A stretch of 64,000 bases of DNA, from positions 16,408 through 80,407 of the forward strand of contig JANQGM010000012.1 in NCBI GenBank assembly GCA_028277345.1. The letters run 5' to 3'. Made by a program: the position numbers and the translations under genes. The stretch is from Candidatus Bipolaricaulota bacterium (GTDB lineage Bacteria > Bipolaricaulota > Bipolaricaulia > UBA7950 > UBA9294). The notes beneath the pieces were generated by a model. It did not search any database. It was not told the origin of the DNA and worked only from the letters and a program-made list of their open reading frames with translations. Within the stretch, counting starts at the first letter, position 1. Each line of letters opens with the position of its first letter. Shown piece by piece: positions 58,038-64,000 of this stretch.

Positions 58038-58659
58038 CGGCTCCGCCGCTTCCGGGAAAACAACGCTTGGGCGTGCCTTGGCCGAGCAGTTTCATCTTCG
58101 ATTCGTGGAGACGGGAAAGATGTATCGTGCGGTTGCGCTGGCGTTCGATCGCGGCATCGAGCTTTCTCAGATTGACATTCAGGTCACGCAGGGTGAGCGA
58201 TTCCTTCTCAACGGCGTGGATGTCACAGATGTTTTGCACACGCGCGATCTTGATGAGAAGTCATCGAAGGTGGCGACGCGGTCTGAGGTCCGAGAGCGCT
58301 TGGTCGAGTTGCAACGGAACATTGCGGATCGTGGCGATGTTGTGATGGAGGGAAGGGACATTGGCACTGTCGTTCTCCCTGACGCCGACATCAAAATCTA
58401 CCTTGAGGCATCAACCGGCGAGCGCGCGAGACGGCGTATCGATCAACGCGGAGAAGGAGATCTTCGGAAAATCGAGCAAGAACTTATCTCCAGGGATAAA
58501 CGCGACTCCGAACGTGCCATCGCCCCCTTGAAACCGGCTGCCGATGCAACTATAATCAAAACCGACCAAAAGCCTCTTAAAGAGGTCATTTCCGAGGCAT
58601 CTAACTTAGTGAGGGATCGGTTGGAAGACGTTGCTTGGGCAGCTGAGAATCGGGATTAA
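58021..58659 (+). CDS. cmk: Cytidylate kinase
   Basis: [65 protein letters not shown]. Confidence 0.95.
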   Translation: [212 protein letters not shown]

Positions 58660-59263
58660 GAATGGGCTGTATGCCATCATCGCAGTGTTATGCTTCGTTG
58701 CGCTCAAGGTGTTCTTTCGCGTTCAAGTTCGCGGACGGCACCATATTCACGAAAGCGGCGAGTACATTGCTATTGCGAGACACCGCAGTTACTGGGACAT
58801 TCCCGTCCTAGCGATTGCCGTCGGCATTTTCACGCGCGTGCATTTCATTGCGCGCAAAGGCCTCATGCGTGGGAATCCCATTGTCCAGCCGGTTATTCGT
58901 ACGTTTGCAACCATCATTGATCGAGACAACTTCAGCCGAGGTGATTTCCGAAAGATGCTAGAGGCGATGCGGCGCGAACGCATCATCGGGCTATTCCCCG
59001 AAGGCACGACGAAGAAGCAGGTTGACGCCAAAACGGGAGCCGTTCATTTTGCAAAGCTAACGGGCAAGCAATTCCTGCCCGTGAATATCACGAGTCGTGG
59101 GCCCTATCCACCGGAATATCCATTCCGATTCCCCAGGTTGACGGTGTCGATCGGGGAGCCGTTTTCCGTCGACGACATTTGTGTTGACGACGAAACGCGT
59201 TCAAGGACGGAACGCTATCAGCTCATGAGCGAGCAGGTGATGCTGCGAGTTGATAACGCCTGA
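58631..59263 (+). CDS. plsC: 1-acyl-sn-glycerol-3-phosphate acyltransferase
   Basis: IARHRSYWDIPVLAI (HxxxxD-like), GLFPEGTTKK. Confidence 0.88.
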   Translation: MLGQLRIGIKNGLYAIIAVLCFVALKVFFRVQVRGRHHIHESGEYIAIARHRSYWDIPVLAIAVGIFTRVHFIARKGLMRGNPIVQPVIRTFATIIDRDNFSRGDFRKMLEAMRRERIIGLFPEGTTKKQVDAKTGAVHFAKLTGKQFLPVNITSRGPYPPEYPFRFPRLTVSIGEPFSVDDICVDDETRSRTERYQLMSEQVMLRVDNA

Positions 59264-59355
59264 GGAATGGAGGAGGATAAGGGGTGCAACAAACAAGAGA
59301 ATGCGGGCTCAGGGAGCGATCTCTGAGGAAGCGCGATGGTAGGTGTCAGTAGAGT

Positions 59356-61125
59356 ATGGAACAGCGTATAAAGATGGAAGACGCTTTCACTGAGAGCGAC
59401 GTCAAGATGTACAGCCGCGGAGACGTGATCTCCGGGACTGTCGTTCAAGTCAATGAGACGGAGATCCTCGTCGATATCGGCTACAAGTCGGAAGGAATCC
59501 TTCCGGCTGCCGAGCTTTCTCCCTTCCGCACAGATGGGAAGGTTGAGGAAGGCGAAGAGATCGAGGTGCTCGTTACGTACATTGACGAGGAAAAAGGGAC
59601 CGTTTACGCGTCTGAGAAGCAAGCGGAGTACGAGAAGCGAATCGATACGTTGGAAGAGGCGTATCGGAATGGCGAGGTCATCGAGGGTGAAATCACCGGC
59701 GAAGTCAAGAGTGCCGGCTACCACGTCAATCTCGACGGCATTCGCGCCTTCTTGCCTGGGTCCCACCTTGGGGACGACCTCCCCAGTTCGATCGAAGAAC
59801 TTCGCGGTCAGCGCATTCAGTTCAAGATCCTTGAATTGTCTCGCCGCGATAAGAACCTTGTCGTTTCGCACAAGGTTTTCATGAAAGAAAAAGAAAAAGA
59901 GAAGCGAATGGCCCTCTTCCAGTCTCTTGAGAAGGATCAAGAGATTGAGGGAACGATTCGCAGCGTCGTTGACTTCGGACTCTTCGTCGATATCGGAGGT
60001 TTCGAAGGCCTCGTTCACCGATCCGAGATCGCGTGGAAAGATCTGCCTGTGCCTCCGCCGGAATACAAGGTGGGTGACAAGGTCAACGTCAAGGTCATCG
60101 ACTTCGATACCGAGAAGGGCAAGGTCTCTCTCTCCATCAAGCGGCTTCGATCGAATCCGTGGGAAGGCATCACCGATCGGTTCACTGCGGGAACGCAGGT
60201 GACGGGGACTGTCGTCAGTGTGACGGACTTCGGTGCCTTCGTTGAGCTTGAGCAGGATGTCGAGGGACTCGTTCACGTATCGGAGCTTTCGTGGGGACAT
60301 CCCGAGAATCCGAAGGATGTCGTCTCCGAAGGCGACGAAGTGACGGTCGTTGTCCTGAGCGTTGATGAGGGAGCGCATCGTATCAGCCTGTCCCTCCGCC
60401 GAACGCAGAGCGATCCGTGGGAGTCCGTCGAGTCCAAGTATCCGCGAGGTCAAATCGTCGCGGGTTCTGTGACCAAGCTGACTGATTTCGGCGCCTTTGT
60501 GAAGCTCGAGGACGGAATTGAGGGGCTCGTGCATGTTTCCGAGATCGATTGGGGACACGTGAACCATCCTCGCGACATGCTCGCAGAAGGCGATGCCGTG
60601 GATGTCAAGGTGCTCAGCGTCGATCCTGCGGAACGGCGAATCTCCTTGAGCATTCGTGAGTTGAAGGACAATCCTTGGCAGAAGTTCGTTGAGAAGTTCG
60701 CCATCGATGAAGTCGTTGACGGTGTGATCACCGAGATCAAGGACTTCGGCGCGTTCATGAAGATCACGGATGAGGTCGATGGACTGATCCATGTTTCCGA
60801 GATCAGCGAGGAACGGATTGCCACGCCGGCCGATGTCTTAACCGTCGGTCAGGAGATCCAAGCGCGGATCATCGGTATCAACGAGGATAAACGTCAGGTT
60901 CGATTGACCATGCGCAGCTTGTTCGGCCCGCCGGAGATTCCGGCAGCCGCATTCGAAGAACGCGAGCGCGAACGAGCCAGTTCCGGCCGTGGTGGCGGCA
61001 AGGGACGACGCAAGGACCGCGGCGGCAAGCGCGAGCGCGTCGATCGTCGATTCCTCGATGATGGCGGCCATGAATCTCTCAGCATGAGAGACCTGCTTGG
61101 CGAAGCGAACATCGACGACGAATAA
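59356..61125 (+). CDS. rpsA: 30S ribosomal protein S1-like (multiple S1 domains, basic C-terminal tail)
   Basis: Repeated S1 signatures DFGAFVELEQDVEGLVHVSELSWGH etc.; classic position after cmk-plsC. Confidence 0.93.
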   Translation: MEQRIKMEDAFTESDVKMYSRGDVISGTVVQVNETEILVDIGYKSEGILPAAELSPFRTDGKVEEGEEIEVLVTYIDEEKGTVYASEKQAEYEKRIDTLEEAYRNGEVIEGEITGEVKSAGYHVNLDGIRAFLPGSHLGDDLPSSIEELRGQRIQFKILELSRRDKNLVVSHKVFMKEKEKEKRMALFQSLEKDQEIEGTIRSVVDFGLFVDIGGFEGLVHRSEIAWKDLPVPPPEYKVGDKVNVKVIDFDTEKGKVSLSIKRLRSNPWEGITDRFTAGTQVTGTVVSVTDFGAFVELEQDVEGLVHVSELSWGHPENPKDVVSEGDEVTVVVLSVDEGAHRISLSLRRTQSDPWESVESKYPRGQIVAGSVTKLTDFGAFVKLEDGIEGLVHVSEIDWGHVNHPRDMLAEGDAVDVKVLSVDPAERRISLSIRELKDNPWQKFVEKFAIDEVVDGVITEIKDFGAFMKITDEVDGLIHVSEISEERIATPADVLTVGQEIQARIIGINEDKRQVRLTMRSLFGPPEIPAAAFEERERERASSGRGGGKGRRKDRGGKRERVDRRFLDDGGHESLSMRDLLGEANIDDE

Positions 61126-61161
61126 CCATTCAAGTAGATAGACCGCAAGGAGGAAGCACGG

Positions 61162-61473
61162 ATGAATAAGGGCGAATTCATCGATCGGCTGGCCGATAAG
61201 ACCAGCATGACGAAGAAGGAAGCGCGCCAGATGCTGGATTCGGTTCTCGATTTGATTCAGGACACCCTGTTGCAGGGAGACGAGGTCAAATTGGTCGGAT
61301 TCGGCAAATTCGCCGTTCGCGCGCGCAAGGCGAGCAGCCGCATCAACCCGCAGACCAAGCGTCCGATCGAAGTTGAGGCAAAGGTTGTTCCGCTTTTCCG
61401 ACCTGGCAAAGAACTCAAGCGCCAGGTTGAGAAGAAACTTAAGGTGACGTCGAAAGGTGTTGCCAAGGTTTAA
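61162..61473 (+). CDS. HU family DNA-binding protein
   Basis: MNKGEFIDRLADKTSMTKKEARQMLDSVLDLIQDTLLQGDEVKLVGFGKFAVRARKASSRINPQTKRPIEV. Confidence 0.95.
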   Translation: MNKGEFIDRLADKTSMTKKEARQMLDSVLDLIQDTLLQGDEVKLVGFGKFAVRARKASSRINPQTKRPIEVEAKVVPLFRPGKELKRQVEKKLKVTSKGVAKV

Positions 61474-61503
61474 TACGCTACGTTCCAACTCTATCACGAA
61501 ACG

Positions 61504-61536
61504 GCCGGCCTCGATGCTGAGGTCGGCTGTTTCTCT
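61504..61536 (+). terminator. Rho-independent terminator after the HU gene
   Basis: GCCGGCCTC-GATGCT-GAGGTCGGC followed by TGTTTCTCTT. Confidence 0.7.
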
Positions 61537-61544
61537 TCGATAGG

Positions 61545-62159
61545 TTAGGTTCGAATTCGGGTGCGCTCCGCAAGGATGATGGACGCGAGTTCATCGATGG
61601 CGCGATCCAACGCATCGTTAATGACAAGGTAATCGAACCGTGGAAGCTCCTTCATCTCTTCGCGTGCAACATGAAGGCGGCGCTGGATTTTCGCATCATC
61701 CTCGGTATTGCGTTTTCTTAGCCGGATCTCCAGCTCAGTGAGTGACGAGGGCGTCAAGAAGATGTAGACGACGCGAATCCCCGGCAAGTCAAGTTCCTGG
61801 AGCGTTCGCGCACCCTTGACCTCAATATTGAGGATGACATCGTTTCCATGCTTGATGAAGGCTTCGATCTGCGAGCGCGACGTTCCGTAGTGATCGTCAA
61901 GATACGTGACATGCTCAAGAAAATCGCCGGCCTCGATTCGCCGTGAGAACTCCTCTTTGGAGACGAACATGTAGTCTTCTCCGGGCGTCTCACACGACCG
62001 CGGCGGCCTTGACGTATAGGAAATGGAGTAGACCAAGTTCGGCAGCCGCTCCATGACGCGGTCGATCACCGAGTTCTTGCCTGCGCCAGAAGGGCCGGTG
62101 ACGACGAAGGCCAAACCGCTTCCCACCCCTCTGCGGGCCTCCAGGATGCTATTCGACAT
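61545..62159 (-). CDS. gmk: Guanylate kinase
   Basis: VVTGPSGAGKNSVIDRVM; SISYTSRPPRSCETPGEDYMFVSKEEF; overlaps the yicC-like gene as is common. Confidence 0.95.
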   Translation of the reverse strand: MSNSILEARRGVGSGLAFVVTGPSGAGKNSVIDRVMERLPNLVYSISYTSRPPRSCETPGEDYMFVSKEEFSRRIEAGDFLEHVTYLDDHYGTSRSQIEAFIKHGNDVILNIEVKGARTLQELDLPGIRVVYIFLTPSSLTELEIRLRKRNTEDDAKIQRRLHVAREEMKELPRFDYLVINDALDRAIDELASIILAERTRIRT

Positions 62160-63012
62160 TTTGCAGTTGCTCCTTGAACTGTTCGATTCCCAGCTTCATA
62201 TCGACGACCAGAGAACTTGTCAGGGTGTCTCGCGCTTTGGAGCCCAGTGTATTGACCTCTCTCAACATCTCTTGGCTGAGGAAATCAAGCTCCTTGCCGA
62301 TGGGAGAACTTCCGTTGAGAACTTGAGCCGTACGGCAAAGATGGGTCTCCAATCGAACGATCTCTTCTTGGACATCGAATCGATCCGTGAGAAGGGCTAC
62401 CTCGGATTCCATACGGGCAGGATCGAGGTTCATCTGCAATGCATCGAGACGCTCTTCCAGCCGGGTTCGGATCTCGGCGAGCACCTCGGGAAGCCGTTCC
62501 TTTACGCGATCCAAGGTGGATTGAGTTCGATCAACGATGTTTTGCAACTCGCACTTGAGTTGGTCTCCCTCACGCGCGCGGTCGACCAGTGTGGCTTGAA
62601 TCGCCTCACGAAGCGCGGCTTCGAGCACGGGCCACAGCTCCTCGTCCTCAGCATGCAGGGGCTGTAATCCGCCGGCGCGGCTCAAGTCTTGGAGCGTTGT
62701 GGGCTCCGAGATGCCCAGCTGGGTTCTCAAAGCTTCGAGTTCGCGAAAGACGTTCTGCGCCACGGCCGTGTCGAGTGGATTGTCCTTTCCTCCGGACCCG
62801 AGATGACTGATGCCAATCCAAAGGCTGACTTCTCCCCGGCTAAACGCCTTCTTCAGGCGAGTTTCGATTCGTGAAAGCAGCTGTGGGTGATCGTTAAACG
62901 AGCGGATTCGAGTGGACAGAAAGCGATGATTTAGCGTGCGAATGCTCACTTCAACGTGCCAATCGTTTCCCTCGGATACGCCGACACCGAACCCTGTCAT
63001 GCTCTTAACCAT
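62149..63012 (-). CDS. YicC/YloC family endoribonuclease
   Basis: MVKSMTGFGVGVSEGNDWHVEVSIRTLNHRFLSTRIR; C-terminal KELDFLSQEMLREVNTLGSKA. Confidence 0.94.
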   Translation of the reverse strand: MVKSMTGFGVGVSEGNDWHVEVSIRTLNHRFLSTRIRSFNDHPQLLSRIETRLKKAFSRGEVSLWIGISHLGSGGKDNPLDTAVAQNVFRELEALRTQLGISEPTTLQDLSRAGGLQPLHAEDEELWPVLEAALREAIQATLVDRAREGDQLKCELQNIVDRTQSTLDRVKERLPEVLAEIRTRLEERLDALQMNLDPARMESEVALLTDRFDVQEEIVRLETHLCRTAQVLNGSSPIGKELDFLSQEMLREVNTLGSKARDTLTSSLVVDMKLGIEQFKEQLQNVE

Positions 63013-63844
63013 GTTTCTCCTTTGTCATTGTCGCGGCGGCATATCCCACGACAGAGGTCATATCACCGGTCGTCGACCCGGATGTTGCGTATTGGATAAT
63101 CTCCGTTTGAGCAAGGCCGAGGTGGATGGCCAACGCCATGAGTAGGCCGATGGCGCCCGTGCCGCAGATACTGAGGCGTTTCTCACGCCACAGGCGATCG
63201 AATCCATCAAGATCGAGTGCTGTGATACGTTCCAATGCCTCGGAATCCACCCTTGCGGCATGGCGTGCTGTTTCATAGTGCGTAAAGTCTGAACTTGCGA
63301 TCAGGAGGGCATTTTGATTGCCAAGCATCTCACCGACTGTCCTGGCGGCTGATTCGAGGTGCTTTGGCGTGGCAGGCTTCGTACTAATGGGGAGGATCGG
63401 AACCTCGCAACCCCAAAGGTACTGAATGAAGGGAAGCTGCACCTCCATCGAGTGTTCGCGCGCAAAGGCCGCTCCATCGATGGGAAAGCCGACATGGGCG
63501 AGTTTCGTCCGCAGGGGAACATCGATGGGTGAACGTCCCAATGGGGTCTTCCAGCCGTCGCGTGGAGGCAAGGTGAACCTCTCACCAGCCCCTGAATGAT
63601 TGGCGCCGAGAAGGATCACGACATCTGGCGTTCCGCAAGGTGCGATCGAGGCGAATCCAGCCGCCGCGGTGGCGCCTGAATACATGTACCCTGCATGGGG
63701 TACAATCAGCCCCACTGGTTGCTCAAGCGGCTGCAACTGAGTCGAGCTGTTCGCGAACCACCCATCCATAAGCTCTCTGATCTGTTCCGGGTCCTCTGGG
63801 TAGAAGGCCCCAGAGACGATGGGAGTACGCACGTGTCCTTCCAT
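63005..63844 (-). CDS. amrB: AmmeMemoRadiSam system protein B (MEMO1 family)
   Basis: VRTPIVSGAFYPEDPEQIRELMD; VPHAGYMYSGATAAAGF; LIASSDFTHYE; EHSMEVQLPFIQYL. Confidence 0.92.
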   Translation of the reverse strand: MEGHVRTPIVSGAFYPEDPEQIRELMDGWFANSSTQLQPLEQPVGLIVPHAGYMYSGATAAAGFASIAPCGTPDVVILLGANHSGAGERFTLPPRDGWKTPLGRSPIDVPLRTKLAHVGFPIDGAAFAREHSMEVQLPFIQYLWGCEVPILPISTKPATPKHLESAARTVGEMLGNQNALLIASSDFTHYETARHAARVDSEALERITALDLDGFDRLWREKRLSICGTGAIGLLMALAIHLGLAQTEIIQYATSGSTTGDMTSVVGYAAATMTKEKHG

Positions 63845-63887
63845 GAACGCATTGTATCTCCCCAAACCTTATCCCACCAAGCGTTTC

Positions 63888-63916
63888 TTGACGCTCCCAG
63901 CAAGTTTTTGTAAGAT
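63888..63916 (+). promoter_or_regulatory. Sigma-70-like promoter for tRNA-Gln
   Basis: TTGACG (63888-63893), 17-bp spacer, TAAGAT (63911-63916). Confidence 0.7.
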
Positions 63917-63929
63917 CCTTCCCGAACCT

Positions 63930-64000
63930 TGGGAGATCGTCTAATGGTAGGACAGCGGGTTCTGGTCCCGTAAGTGAGGGTTCGAATCCTTCTCTCCCAA
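63930..64000 (+). tRNA. tRNA-Gln (anticodon CTG)
   Basis: TGGGAGATCGTCTAATGGTAGGACAGCGGGTTCTGGTCCCGTAAGTGAGGGTTCGAATCCTTCTCTCCCAA; acceptor TGGGAGA/TCTCCCA; loop TTCTGGT. Confidence 0.93.

Noticed and set aside
59218-60792. 524-aa minus-strand ORF
   Set aside because: Antisense to rpsA. S1 repeats in GC-biased DNA often leave the opposite frame open; no RBS or recognisable domain.
61545-62159. Gmk P-loop reads GAGKNS rather than GAGKST
   Set aside because: Gmk P-loops tolerate variation at this position (e.g. GKGT, GKSS); not a sign of inactivation.
1-64000. CRISPR arrays, rRNA genes, intact transposases or integrases
   Set aside because: None seen on reading both strands; no regularly spaced repeats and no recognisable recombinase motifs.

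Overview
This 64 kb window is a gene-dense bacterial chromosome segment with moderately high GC by eye. I could not assign it to a taxon from sequence alone; a deep-branching or candidate-phylum lineage is possible but is only an inference. Most of it is housekeeping and metabolic: RqcH/NFACT, M50 protease, Tig, ClpP, CysS, PheS, FabF, AtpC, DeoC, Era, IspE, Cmk, PlsC, RpsA, HU, Gmk, YicC, MEMO/AmmeMemoRadiSam B, PanB, glutamine synthetase and Maf. It also carries an Mrp-type antiporter operon, an ABC-2 exporter and an AfsR/SARP-like regulator next to a NahK-like sugar-salvage cluster. Three tRNA genes are visible: two tRNA-Thr(CGT) copies, one with a damaged acceptor stem, and a tRNA-Gln(CTG). 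The observations most worth checking are: (i) archaeal-type GatD/GatE genes in a bacterial context, next to a DUF763 gene; (ii) an Mrp/MbhD-like membrane subunit apparently fused to a periplasmic solute-binding domain; (iii) a roughly 2 kb AT-richer segment bounded by near-identical tRNA-Thr copies, holding a frameshifted lipoprotein gene and an HTH gene remnant; (iv) two CRP-type palindromes exactly 50 bp apart upstream of the SARP-like regulator; (v) a 33-aa Trp/Phe-rich membrane peptide missed by the ORF track; (vi) a conserved-looking but unrecognised 423-aa protein between panB and a glutamine synthetase; (vii) a divergent CofE-like ligase. I saw no CRISPR array, no rRNA operon and no intact transposase or integrase.
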